A program made the position numbers and the translations under genes. A stretch of 41,988 bases of DNA from Atopobiaceae bacterium (GTDB lineage Bacteria; Actinomycetota; Coriobacteriia; Coriobacteriales; Atopobiaceae). Below, piece by piece: positions 23,335 to 31,447 of the stretch (position 1 is the stretch's first letter; each line of letters opens with the position of its first letter). The notes beneath the pieces were generated by a model. It saw only the letters and a program-made list of their open reading frames with translations. It was not told the DNA's origin and ran no database searches. The stretch is from the NCBI GenBank assembly GCA_017533825.1, contig JAFWIE010000042.1, positions 1 through 41,988 of the forward strand, given 5' to 3'.

Positions 23335-24249
23335 GTGGCTTTTTTAGATTCCGGTAGAGACCAGGAAAGGCGCCGCGGCATCGATAACACGTCGAAGACG
23401 CTGCTCGCCAACATTCGCTTCTTGAGCGTTGACAATCCCATCCGTACTATGGTCATTACGAGTGCAATCCCCAACGAGGGCAAGACCTTCATTGCGGCGA
23501 ATCTTGCGCGAGCGATGGCGTCCTCGGGCATGCGCACCCTCGTCGTGGAATGCGACATGCGTCGTCGTTCCATGTCTCATGAGCTGGAGATACATGCCCA
23601 GCATGGACTCTACTCGGTCATTTCGGGAGAGACGCCGTTATCGGAGGCGGTTGTTCAGGTGAGCCCACGTCTTGAGTTTCTCGATGCGGAGCCGCACATA
23701 CCGAATCCCTCGGACCTTCTCAACACGCGACGCTTCGCCGACCTCGTGGCAGCGCTTCGCCAGAGCTATAACTTCGTGGTGTTCGACACACCGCCGGTGG
23801 GCACCTTCGTTGACGCGGCCGTGCTGGGAGCGCGTTGTGATGCCGTGTTTATGGTGGTGCGCGAGCGCTATACGCATCATGCCGAGATTGCCCGTGCGGC
23901 CGAACAGCTGAGGACGGCAAACGTCACGCTTACGGGCGTCATTATGAACTTCTGCGAACGCCAGTCCAACGAGTACTACTACGACTATTACTACAAAGAG
24001 GATGCGGATGGGCACAGGCGTAGGAGGCGGCGCCGGAGCGACGAGCAGAAGGAGCTGCGTCCCATCGTTGAGTCGGTGCGTCCTGATGAGCCTGATCAAA
24101 GGTCGGCTCGTTCCATGCCGCCCATCCCCGATTCGAAGCTTGACTTCGACACTGAGGCCAGCGTCTCTTCGGACGTGAACTCTGCGTCGGGTGCGGAGGG
24201 GGCAGGCCGTCGGAACGCATGGGATAACGCGCCCGATCTTAAGAGCTGA
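23335..24249 (+). CDS. BY-type tyrosine kinase (CpsD/CapB-like) with unusual C-terminal tail
   Basis: This 304-residue kinase has the P-loop SAIPNEGKT at 43-51, Walker A' VVECDMRRR with Asp74, and Walker B VVFDTPP with Asp151. A tyrosine cluster, EYYYDYYY, at 213-220 is the expected autophosphorylation site. Such kinases normally end at this cluster. Here a further 80 residues follow: a run of Arg (HRRRRRRRS) and then an acidic, Ser-rich tail. The GTG start has GGAGGAGG ahead of it. With the Wzz-like adaptor and the following phosphatase it forms the standard control module for capsule or exopolysaccharide length and export. Confidence 0.9.
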   Translation: MAFLDSGRDQERRRGIDNTSKTLLANIRFLSVDNPIRTMVITSAIPNEGKTFIAANLARAMASSGMRTLVVECDMRRRSMSHELEIHAQHGLYSVISGETPLSEAVVQVSPRLEFLDAEPHIPNPSDLLNTRRFADLVAALRQSYNFVVFDTPPVGTFVDAAVLGARCDAVFMVVRERYTHHAEIARAAEQLRTANVTLTGVIMNFCERQSNEYYYDYYYKEDADGHRRRRRRRSDEQKELRPIVESVRPDEPDQRSARSMPPIPDSKLDFDTEASVSSDVNSASGAEGAGRRNAWDNAPDLKS

Positions 24250-24263
24250 AGATCGGGGTAGCG

Positions 24264-24905
24264 ATGCGTGACCTGCATTGTCACATCCTGCCTGGCGTGG
24301 ACGATGGTGCGCGCGACATGGAAGAATCCTTGGCGATGTTTCATGCGGCGCGCGAGGTCGGGATTACGAGCATCACGTGTACACCGCATTGTCGCGATCC
24401 CTACTTTGACTACCTGCCCATGTGGCGGGCATTCCGTGCGTTCGAGAGCGCCGTACGTCGCATCGACGAGACCTTCCCGCTGCAGATGGGCTTCGAGGTC
24501 AACTATGCAAAGCTCATCGAGCTGGGTTTGAGCTGGGCCGAGAAGTTGCACTTCAACGGCACGAACGAGTTTCTGCTCGAGTTGGAGGTCGGCGCTCGAT
24601 CATCGCGGTACGGTGACTATGAGCGTACCATTTGGGAGCTACAGGGCATGGGCTACGACGTTATCATCGCCCACCCCGAACGCTACACTGCGATACAGCG
24701 TGACATCGGTTTGGCCCAGGAGCTTGTTCACATGGGCTGCAAGCTGCAGGCCTCGACGGACTTCCTTAAGGGCGGCCGATTGGGGCGCGAACGACGCCCT
24801 GCGCAGCGCATGCTCAAAGAAGGCTTGTATACATACTTCGCCAGCGACGCGCATCGGGTTGAGCACTATGAGTACTTCGCTAAGGCCACAAGTCGCTGGA
24901 TGTAG
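24264..24905 (+). CDS. PHP-family tyrosine phosphatase (CpsB/CapC/YwqE-like)
   Basis: This 213-residue enzyme should dephosphorylate the tyrosine cluster of the kinase. Metal-binding PHP motifs are all visible: DLHCHILPGVDDG at 3-15, CTPH, FEVNY, AHPERY and FASDAHRVEHY. It lies 14 bp after the kinase gene and is the third member of the triad. It is somewhat shorter than most relatives (about 240-255 residues), the missing part being at the C-terminus after KATSRWM. The next genes do not encode polysaccharide synthesis, so the polymer it controls must be made elsewhere in the genome. Confidence 0.9.
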   Translation: MRDLHCHILPGVDDGARDMEESLAMFHAAREVGITSITCTPHCRDPYFDYLPMWRAFRAFESAVRRIDETFPLQMGFEVNYAKLIELGLSWAEKLHFNGTNEFLLELEVGARSSRYGDYERTIWELQGMGYDVIIAHPERYTAIQRDIGLAQELVHMGCKLQASTDFLKGGRLGRERRPAQRMLKEGLYTYFASDAHRVEHYEYFAKATSRWM

Positions 24906-24930
24906 CGCCCGGCCGTGCGTATGAGGTGTA

Positions 24931-24976
24931 GGTTGGCCGCAATTGGCGGGGCGAACGATGGTTGGCCGCAATTGGC
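24931..24976. repeat. Two 17-bp direct repeats, possible operator pair
   Basis: GGTTGGCCGCAATTGGC occurs at 24931-24947 and 24960-24976, 29 bp apart, in the 94-bp gap between the phosphatase and zinc-ribbon genes. The spacing is close to three helical turns, so two bound proteins would be on roughly the same face. The copies are identical. Confidence 0.7.
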
Positions 24977-24999
24977 AAGGCCGAGATGGTGAGGAAATC

Positions 25000-26220
25000 A
25001 TGAACTGCCGAGTATGTGGTGCAAAGATCGCGGACGGTGCTGAAGTTTGCATCAGTTGCGGGGCCGTCCAACAAATTGTCGATGACGCCGTTGACTATGA
25101 GGTGCCCGAGCCCATAGAAATCCCTTCGGACGTCAGTGTGGTTGATGTGGCGTACGACCCAGAAGATAACCTGTACGCTCCTGAACAAGGAGCTGCCAAC
25201 AAGCGGAACATTGCCGTGCTGCTCGGCGTTGCTGTGTTGCTGGTTGTGTGTGCAGCGGGGATTGCCTTCGCAATCAATGCGCTTCGATTGGGTAGTGCTG
25301 CTCAAACGCAGGAGAACGAAGTGGTGGCGCAGGACGCGACACCAAGCGTGGGCGTGATGTCGATGACGCCTGCGAGTTCGTCTCAGGCATACGTGGTTTC
25401 TATACCGATTGTGGCCGAGGGGCTGACGGATGAGGGCAGCAGGATTCCCGTACACGTTCAGGGCACTGCGAACGGGGGAGAAGCGGTTGCCCAGGATGTG
25501 TACGTCTCGCACGATGGGTCTGGGTTGTCGCTCGCGGCGGGGACATATGAGATTCGCATCCTTGAGTCACCCATCTCGAGCGAAGGCGTACTGTACCGCG
25601 TGACTGGTGACACGCGGTCACTCAGGGTCGAGGAGGGCGGAGCCTGTACGGTGACGCCAGAAGACCCCTTCGTCTGCGCCCCGATGCTTGCGCAAGATGT
25701 TGCTGACGAGCAGATTGAGGCGGCTATCACGAGGATTCTCAACGATCCGGAGCGAAGGGACAGGGCGACGGCGCTGAGGGATGCAGCATATGGTCGCCGT
25801 AACGGCGCTCTTGCCAATTACGCAGTCCAGGGCGCAGGGGAGTACGACGAAACGAGTTACGCCGCACAAGCATCAGAGGCGGACTCCCAGTGGGATGCGG
25901 ATGCTGCGTATGATGCCTCGGGGATAGCTTTTGAGACGTACGATAGCGACGCGTCATATGAGTCGAACGATTACAGCTATGATGATGCCAACAGCTACGA
26001 TTATGGGGCGGATTCCGAGGGTGACGACTCGGGTGACTCAAGTGACGCTGAATCGAGCGTCGACACCACAGAGACGACGACAGGCGATTCGGATGACGCC
26101 TCGGAGTCGGTCGACGGTGGGGATTCGAGCGATTTCGCCGATGAAGCCGACGCCGATGTCGGGACAGGGGAGGATGGCTCGATGGGTTCCGAGGTGGATG
26201 CCGACAGCGCGGAATTCTAG
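25000..26220 (+). CDS. Zinc-ribbon membrane protein with Asp/Ser-rich tail
   Basis: This 406-residue protein starts with a zinc ribbon (Cys3, Cys6, Cys17, Cys20). A cytoplasmic spacer and one membrane segment at about 70-92 follow. The extracellular part holds a beta-rich domain at about 125-235 (VVSIPIVAEGLTDEGSR, LAAGTYEIRILESP) and a highly acidic Asp/Ser/Tyr-rich tail from about 285 to the end. ATG 25000 is chosen because GAGGA and the ribbon begin there. The organisation, zinc ribbon inside and domain outside, is common in Gram-positive envelope proteins of unknown role. It may act with the DUF4012 protein downstream. Confidence 0.8.
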   Translation: MNCRVCGAKIADGAEVCISCGAVQQIVDDAVDYEVPEPIEIPSDVSVVDVAYDPEDNLYAPEQGAANKRNIAVLLGVAVLLVVCAAGIAFAINALRLGSAAQTQENEVVAQDATPSVGVMSMTPASSSQAYVVSIPIVAEGLTDEGSRIPVHVQGTANGGEAVAQDVYVSHDGSGLSLAAGTYEIRILESPISSEGVLYRVTGDTRSLRVEEGGACTVTPEDPFVCAPMLAQDVADEQIEAAITRILNDPERRDRATALRDAAYGRRNGALANYAVQGAGEYDETSYAAQASEADSQWDADAAYDASGIAFETYDSDASYESNDYSYDDANSYDYGADSEGDDSGDSSDAESSVDTTETTTGDSDDASESVDGGDSSDFADEADADVGTGEDGSMGSEVDADSAEF

Positions 26221-26308
26221 ACAAGTCCGATAGCACATCCTCTTTGCCTTGCGCGTTCATAGCGATGCTCTCTCGCCATTACTGCGCAAACCTTTGGTTT
26301 GACTCTAG

Positions 26309-26340
26309 ATGCCACAAAGGCCTGTTCCCCTTTGTGGCAT
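26309..26340 (+). terminator. Intrinsic terminator after the zinc-ribbon gene
   Basis: A perfect 12-bp stem (ATGCCACAAAGG / CCTTTGTGGCAT) with an 8-nt loop is followed by TTTTGTC. It is a member of the same sequence family as the repeats at 28349-28450 (CCACAAAGG...CCTTTGTGG). Confidence 0.8.
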
Positions 26341-26440
26341 TTTGTCTCAGAGGAGGCCATCCCCTCTGCGATGGAGCATCGCCTGTGTTATCGTCTGGAA
26401 AGCCAGAAATGCAGCAGTAACGTCTCGAAAGGTACCAACT

Positions 26441-28345
26441 ATGCCCGCACATCTCAGGCCGTCGAACGATTTCGATATCGCGGACCTTCCGGACTCCCCG
26501 GACCTTCCGGACTCCACGAACCACCCGGATTTCGCGGATCCCATGGACGACGTGCAGCCTCCCAAGCCGAAGGGAACCATACCGCGTCCCGTCTTTACTG
26601 CCCTCATGGTCATTCTTGGGTGCTTGCTCGTCTTTGGTGTCATCTTCTCCGTCGCGGCATTTCGCGTTCTCGGCAAGATGGACACTGCGAAGGCGCAGGC
26701 GGCCGCTTTGGAGCAGAGCCTGCTCAACGGCGAAGCGGACCAGGCGCGCGTTCAGACGTCAGAACTCACGGGGACGCTGACCTCAATGCGCGATAGTGTG
26801 CACGGCATCATTTGGGACGTCGCGTCGTTCTTCCCGCTCATTGGTCGCGATGTGTCGAATGCCCAGACGCTTGCGGATTGTGCGTGCGATCTCTCGCAAA
26901 ATGCCTTGACGCCGCTTGTTAACGAGATTGCTGGCATGCGGCTTGCCGATTTGGTCGTGGAGCACTCCGTCAATACGGAAATGCTCGGTTCGATGCGCGC
27001 CTCGGTCGTGGCGGTCTCGCCTGTGCTCGTGACAAACGCACAGACGATCTCGTCGCTGCAACCAGGCATCATTGGTCCCATCAACGACAAGCTCACCCTG
27101 CTGCGCAATCCCCTCAGCGACGCGTCCGAGCTGCTGAAGGATGCGGATCATCTCTTCGGCATGGCGCTCGACATGCTTGGCGACGGCGGCCAGACGCGTA
27201 CGTACGTGTTGCTCGCACAGACCAACGCCGAGATTCGTGCCGGCGGCGGCTTCCCTGGCTCGGTGGGCATGGTAAACGTCACGAATGGTTATGCCGAGCT
27301 GAGCGAGTTCCACTCGGTGAGCGAGATTCAGGGTATCGTTCGCGGCAACGGGCTTGGTGCCCAGATCTCGCCGGACGAAATGCAGGCCTTTGGCGAGGGT
27401 CTCTCCAACGACGCGGCGAGCGTGACGTACACGCCTGACTTCGTTCGCTCTGGACAAATCGCCCAGCAGCAGTGGAGCGCCGCCTATGGAACCTCTATCG
27501 ACGGCCTCATTGCGATGGATCCCGTCTTCCTGCAGCGTATCCTTGCGCTCACGGGCGGTGTCGTTGCCTTCGACGGCATGGAAGTCAACGGCGAGAATGC
27601 CGCGCCAGAGCTCCTTCACAACGTGTACCTGCGCTATGGTTACGACGAGGATGGCGGTGACGAGGAGGACCTCTTCTTCAACGACGTCGCGCACAAGTCC
27701 TTCTCCAAGCTGCTCGACACCATGGGCGAGTTCAACCTCGAGGCATTTTCGGCGTTGTGGAACACCATTCGCCAGTCGGGCGACGACCGCCGCTTCCAGG
27801 TGTGGATGGCCAACGGCGAGCAAGAGGCCTTCGTGCGGGATATGGGCGTCTCTGGTGCGATTCAAAGCGATGTCGCCGCTCCCGAGCTGGGTGTCTATGT
27901 GAACGACAACACCTGGTCGAAGATTTGCTGGTACCTTGACGTCAGCACCGACCTCGGCGCACCGCAGCAGAACGCTGACGGCACGACCACCTACCATGTG
28001 ACCTCGCACTTCCGCAACACCATCAGTCCCGAGGCGGCTGCGCAGGATTCCGACTATGTTACGGGGTACAATCCGCTCAAGCGCGACAGAAGCGACATGA
28101 TAGAGACCATCTATCTCATGGCGCCCATGGGTGCGACCATCACGGACTATGTGGTGAACCGACCGTCCGAGATTGCCGCAGATGCCCTCCTTCCCGACGA
28201 CCATCTGGCGCTCTACGGTCGTGATACATGGCACTCGCGTATCCAGATACTGGCCGGTGAGGATGTGACCATCTCGTACACGCTTACGATGCCGGCGGGC
28301 GTCGGCGCCCCTACGGTGTGTACGTCACCCTCTTGCCACGGCTAG
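26441..28345 (+). CDS. DUF4012 envelope protein
   Basis: This 634-residue protein has a cytoplasmic start with a DLPDSPDLPDS tandem motif at 15-25, one membrane segment at about 51-74, and a large extracellular DUF4012 region. Characteristic segments are TYVLLAQTNAEIRAGGGFPGS and DGLIAMDPVFLQRILALTGGV. DUF4012 proteins occur in polysaccharide and envelope loci of Gram-positive bacteria; the GGFPGS region resembles that of LytR-CpsA-Psr-adjacent proteins, but the biochemical role is unknown. ATG 26441 is preceded by AAAGG. It follows the capsule-control triad and the zinc-ribbon gene with a terminator before it, so it probably has its own promoter between 26341 and 26440. Confidence 0.88.
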   Translation: MPAHLRPSNDFDIADLPDSPDLPDSTNHPDFADPMDDVQPPKPKGTIPRPVFTALMVILGCLLVFGVIFSVAAFRVLGKMDTAKAQAAALEQSLLNGEADQARVQTSELTGTLTSMRDSVHGIIWDVASFFPLIGRDVSNAQTLADCACDLSQNALTPLVNEIAGMRLADLVVEHSVNTEMLGSMRASVVAVSPVLVTNAQTISSLQPGIIGPINDKLTLLRNPLSDASELLKDADHLFGMALDMLGDGGQTRTYVLLAQTNAEIRAGGGFPGSVGMVNVTNGYAELSEFHSVSEIQGIVRGNGLGAQISPDEMQAFGEGLSNDAASVTYTPDFVRSGQIAQQQWSAAYGTSIDGLIAMDPVFLQRILALTGGVVAFDGMEVNGENAAPELLHNVYLRYGYDEDGGDEEDLFFNDVAHKSFSKLLDTMGEFNLEAFSALWNTIRQSGDDRRFQVWMANGEQEAFVRDMGVSGAIQSDVAAPELGVYVNDNTWSKICWYLDVSTDLGAPQQNADGTTTYHVTSHFRNTISPEAAAQDSDYVTGYNPLKRDRSDMIETIYLMAPMGATITDYVVNRPSEIAADALLPDDHLALYGRDTWHSRIQILAGEDVTISYTLTMPAGVGAPTVCTSPSCHG

Positions 28346-28348
28346 GAA

Positions 28349-28450
28349 CACAAAGGGGACGGTCCCCTGTGGGACAAAGCGCCACAAAGGGGACGGTCCC
28401 CTGTGGGACAAAGCGCCACAAAGGGGACGGTCCCCTTTGCGGCGTTTGTT
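28349..28450. repeat. Three tandem 34-bp hairpin repeats (GGGGACGGTCCCC)
   Basis: Units begin at 28349, 28383 and 28417 with a 34-bp period; the first two are identical and the third is cut short and ends in CCCCTTTGCGGCGTTTG. Each contains the palindrome GGGGACGGTCCCC inside ACAAAGGGG / CCCCT. The last unit forms the longest stem and has a T-rich end, so it can terminate transcription from the DUF4012 gene. The repeats look like amplified terminators of a family dispersed through the window. Confidence 0.9.
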
Positions 28451-28591
28451 GGTCGCGTGTCGTTCGGCCCTAGACGAGCAACAAACCAGTTTTGATAGGC
28501 ATTTGCCATTCACGGCCCCATTTACCGCCGTTTGGAGGATAATACATACCAGTCACGTTTAGAAGCTGGTCTTAACAAAGGAGAGCACGGC

Positions 28592-29404
28592 ATGTGCAAC
28601 GACCTCTTGAGCATTGCGCGGGAGATGCGTGTCCACATCGTGGAGATGCTGGCAGCCGCCGGTTCCGGTCATCCCGGTGGTTCGCTTTCTGCGACGGACA
28701 TCATTGCCGACTTGTACTTCAAGCATATGCGAATAGATCCTAGCAACCCCGGTTGGGAGGATCGAGATCGCTTTGTGCTCGCGAAGGGTCATGCGGCTCC
28801 GGCGCTCTATGCGGCACTTGCCCTGCGCGGGTACTTTCCCGTGGAGGATCTCCAGGGTCTGCGCAAGATTGGCTCTCATCTGCAGGGTCATCCCTGCATG
28901 AGCCGCACGCCTGGCGTCGACATGAGCACGGGATCGCTCGGTCAGGGCCTCTCGGTGGCCAACGGCATGGCTCTTGCCGGTCGCGTCGATGGGCGTTCGT
29001 ACTATGTGTACTGCCTCATGGGTGACGGCGAGCTGCAAGAAGGTCAGGTGTGGGAGGCTGCCATGAGCGCTGCCCACTACGGCCTGGACCACGTCATCGC
29101 CTTCGTTGACCACAATGGGCTGCAGATTGACGGCCACAACGACGAGGTCATGACGGTGACGCCTATCGAAGAGAAGTTCCGTGCGTTCGGTTGGGACGTT
29201 GTCTGCATCGACGGCCACGATTTCGACCAGATTGACGACGCCATCGCGCATGCGAAGGCGACAAAGGGCAAGCCCACGCTGGTGGTGTGCGAGACAATCA
29301 AGGGCAAGGGCGTCTCGTTCATGGAAAACCAGGTGGACTGGCACGGGGTTGCGCCCACGCCCGAGCAGGCAACGGCTGCCGTGGCCGAGATTCGCGGCTT
29401 GTAG
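28592..29404 (+). CDS. Transketolase, N-terminal subunit
   Basis: This 270-residue subunit carries the thiamine-diphosphate pyrophosphate-binding half of transketolase: SGHPGGSLSATDI near the N-terminus, GSLGQGLSVANGMA, and GDGELQEGQVWEA with FVDHNGLQIDG supplying the metal- and cofactor-binding residues. With the next gene it forms the complete enzyme, which moves two-carbon units between pentose and hexose phosphates. ATG 28592 is chosen because AAAGGAG lies 8 bp before it. A TAATAC near 28541 may be the -10 element. A split transketolase is common in archaea, Firmicutes and Coriobacteriia. Confidence 0.93.
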   Translation: MCNDLLSIAREMRVHIVEMLAAAGSGHPGGSLSATDIIADLYFKHMRIDPSNPGWEDRDRFVLAKGHAAPALYAALALRGYFPVEDLQGLRKIGSHLQGHPCMSRTPGVDMSTGSLGQGLSVANGMALAGRVDGRSYYVYCLMGDGELQEGQVWEAAMSAAHYGLDHVIAFVDHNGLQIDGHNDEVMTVTPIEEKFRAFGWDVVCIDGHDFDQIDDAIAHAKATKGKPTLVVCETIKGKGVSFMENQVDWHGVAPTPEQATAAVAEIRGL

Positions 29405-29425
29405 GCATACGACGGAGGGACGGAC

Positions 29426-30355
29426 ATGAACTCTGCGACACGCGAAGCATACGGTGCGGCGCTCAGGGACCTTGGCAAGGTCAACCCCAACATCGTGGCG
29501 CTCGATGCCGATCTGGCCGGCTCCACCAAGTCGGCGCTCTTCGGCAAGGCGTACCCCGAGCGATTCTTCGACATGGGCATCTCTGAGGCGGACATGATCG
29601 GTACGGCGGCGGGTCTCGCCACCTGCGGAAAGATCCCCTTTGCCTCTTCCTTCTCGGTATTCGTGACGGGTCGTGCATTCGAGCAGATTCGCAACTCGGT
29701 ATGCAACGCCAAAGTCAACGTCAAGGTGGTGGGGAGCCATGCCGGTCCTAGCTGCGGTGAGGATGGCAGCTCGCACCAAGCGGTGGAGGACATCGCCATC
29801 ATGCGCTCGCTGCCCAACATGACGGTGGTCGTGCCGGCCGACGACGTGGAGGCGTATGCGGCCACGATCGCCCTGGCCGACCACGTTGGACCGGCGTACC
29901 TGCGCGTCGCGCGACTCGCTAGCCCCACCATTCATGAGGAGAAGGGCTACGAGTTCGTGCTGGGCAAAGGCGAGGTCCTGCGCGAGGGGACTGACGTCAC
30001 GGTGGTCGCGTGTGGCATGATGGTTCCGCGCGCCTTGCAAGCTGCCGAGCTGCTCGCCGACGAAGGCATCTCTGCGCAAGTCATCAACATGGCGACCATC
30101 AAGCCCATCGACAGTGACCTTCTCGTCGCAAGCGCCAAGAAGACGGGCAAGGTGATTACCATCGAAGAAGGCAGCATTGTGGGTGGGCTCGGCACCGCCG
30201 TTGCCGAGGTGCTCTCCGAGCGCTACCCCGTGTCCGTGCGGCGAATCGGCCTTCCCGATGTGTTCGGCATCTCCGGGCCAGGAGACAAGCTGCTCGATTA
30301 CTTCCGGCTCAATGCGGACCACATTGTCGAGGTGGCTCACGAGCTTTTAGCGTGA
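29426..30355 (+). CDS. Transketolase, C-terminal subunit
   Basis: This 309-residue subunit contributes the pyrimidine-binding half (GISEADMIGTAAGLA, with the catalytic Glu in ISEAD) and the C-terminal domain (VTVVACGMMVPRALQAAELL, IEEGSIVGGLGTAVAE). VGSHAGPSCGEDGSSHQ is the substrate-binding loop region. It lies 21 bp after the N-terminal subunit gene, with GACGGAGGGACGG before the start. The two products assemble as a heterotetramer in known split enzymes. A strong hairpin follows at 30384-30428. Confidence 0.93.
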   Translation: MNSATREAYGAALRDLGKVNPNIVALDADLAGSTKSALFGKAYPERFFDMGISEADMIGTAAGLATCGKIPFASSFSVFVTGRAFEQIRNSVCNAKVNVKVVGSHAGPSCGEDGSSHQAVEDIAIMRSLPNMTVVVPADDVEAYAATIALADHVGPAYLRVARLASPTIHEEKGYEFVLGKGEVLREGTDVTVVACGMMVPRALQAAELLADEGISAQVINMATIKPIDSDLLVASAKKTGKVITIEEGSIVGGLGTAVAEVLSERYPVSVRRIGLPDVFGISGPGDKLLDYFRLNADHIVEVAHELLA

Positions 30356-30383
30356 TTGAGCTCAAGTTCAAGTGGGTACTTAC

Positions 30384-30428
30384 GGGCGGGAGGCTCGTAG
30401 GGGATGGTCCCCTACGAGCCTCCCGCCC
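30384..30428. terminator. Perfect 21-bp hairpin terminator
   Basis: Arms of 21 bp pair without mismatch around a 3-nt TGG loop. The core is GGGGA-TGG-TCCCC, the same design as the repeats at 28349-28450. It separates the convergent transketolase and exonuclease genes and can act in both directions. Confidence 0.9.
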
Positions 30429-30481
30429 AGTTATGGATGACGGTGCGTCAACCAAGGGCACCCCTCTGCCCGAGTTATTTC

Positions 30482-31447
30482 CTACGCGAACATATTGCGT
30501 TCGGCGAACTCGGCTTGCACGGTGCGGAACATCAGGTCCACGTCGTCGAGTCCTAGGTGACGCTCCTTCTCGTTGGCCTTGAGCGTCTTTCGACGGCGTG
30601 CCCACGTCTCCAGCGCGGCAGGGTGCGCGTCGTGTGGCAGGGTGCGTACCTCTGGGTCGATGCGCCTGCAGATGTCACGCGTGTCGACGACCACGATGCG
30701 CCCCGCCTTGCGACTCTCTGCGTAGCCATCGAGTTGCAGCATGAACCACGAATCCTCGAACGCGGCGTTATGGGCGAGATAGGGGAACGTCTCGAATGCA
30801 GAGAGCAGTGCGTGCTGCAGCTCATGATTCTGCCTAAAGGGAGCCTTGCCCTTGAGGTCCTTCCACGTTATCTGGTGGATATTTGCGAGCGGCACGCCCG
30901 TCTGCGCATATTGCTCTGGCATGCCGCAATACGCGTAATAGCCTCGCTTTGCGCGCGACTTGGGTCCCAGTTGCACGAACTCCAAGCCAACGTTGATGAT
31001 GTAGCCGCGGTCGGGGTAGCGGCTCGTGGTCTCGATGTCGACACCGCCCACCATGCCCGAGACGGGAGACTGTATGTATGCGACGCCCATGTCGCGCAGG
31101 CCGGGTCCGGCGGCGCGGCGCACGTCGGCGATGTCGCGGTGCTGGAGAGCCGCCGCCGAGCGCACGATGTCATCGTCGGGAAGGCGCTGGGCCAAGCTCG
31201 TTCCTCGTGCGTTGCGCAAGCGTTCCTCTCCGATGAGGTCGCAGAGTTCGCGATTGCGATCGGCAAGCGCGCGTACAAGGTCGAAGGAGAACGGCTCGCT
31301 TCCGAGGGGCGCAGACATCCAGGCGTCGCGCAGGATGCCGATGGCCTCCTCGTTCTTCTCGCGCTCCAGCGTGCGAGCGCGGTCGTCGGTGAGAAATGCC
31401 GGAAGCACGAAGACGTTGGCATGCTCTATGGCTTGCTGGAGATTCAT
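30482..31447 (-). CDS. DnaQ-like 3'-5' exonuclease, coupled to HelD
   Basis: This 321-residue protein has a non-catalytic N-terminal region of about 130 residues and a C-terminal DEDDh-type exonuclease fold. Motif I is VDIET at 136-140 (Asp137, Glu139), motif II lies in AHNAAFEDSW at 225-234, and motif III is in the HLGLDDVDLMF segment near the C-terminus. RNase T and DnaQ proofreading subunits share these motifs. The substrate (DNA or RNA) cannot be told. Its ATG overlaps the TGA of the helD gene (ATGA at 31444-31447), so the two are translationally coupled and probably work in one process. Confidence 0.8.
   Translation of the reverse strand: MNLQQAIEHANVFVLPAFLTDDRARTLEREKNEEAIGILRDAWMSAPLGSEPFSFDLVRALADRNRELCDLIGEERLRNARGTSLAQRLPDDDIVRSAAALQHRDIADVRRAAGPGLRDMGVAYIQSPVSGMVGGVDIETTSRYPDRGYIINVGLEFVQLGPKSRAKRGYYAYCGMPEQYAQTGVPLANIHQITWKDLKGKAPFRQNHELQHALLSAFETFPYLAHNAAFEDSWFMLQLDGYAESRKAGRIVVVDTRDICRRIDPEVRTLPHDAHPAALETWARRRKTLKANEKERHLGLDDVDLMFRTVQAEFAERNMFA

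Noticed and set aside
26783..28234. 483-codon open frame opposite DUF4012
   Set aside because: Antisense shadow with no domain or ribosome binding site.
22643..28345. Complete capsule biosynthesis cluster
   Set aside because: Only the regulatory triad and envelope proteins of unknown role are present; no Wzx, Wzy or priming transferase was found.
28349..28450. CRISPR-like array
   Set aside because: The repeats are contiguous and nearly identical with no unique spacers, there are only three units, and no cas gene is present. They are tandem hairpins.
28559..30340. Long 593-codon open frame opposite the transketolase genes
   Set aside because: It is the antisense shadow of two clear transketolase genes in high-GC DNA; its composition (His/Arg/Val-rich) is not protein-like.
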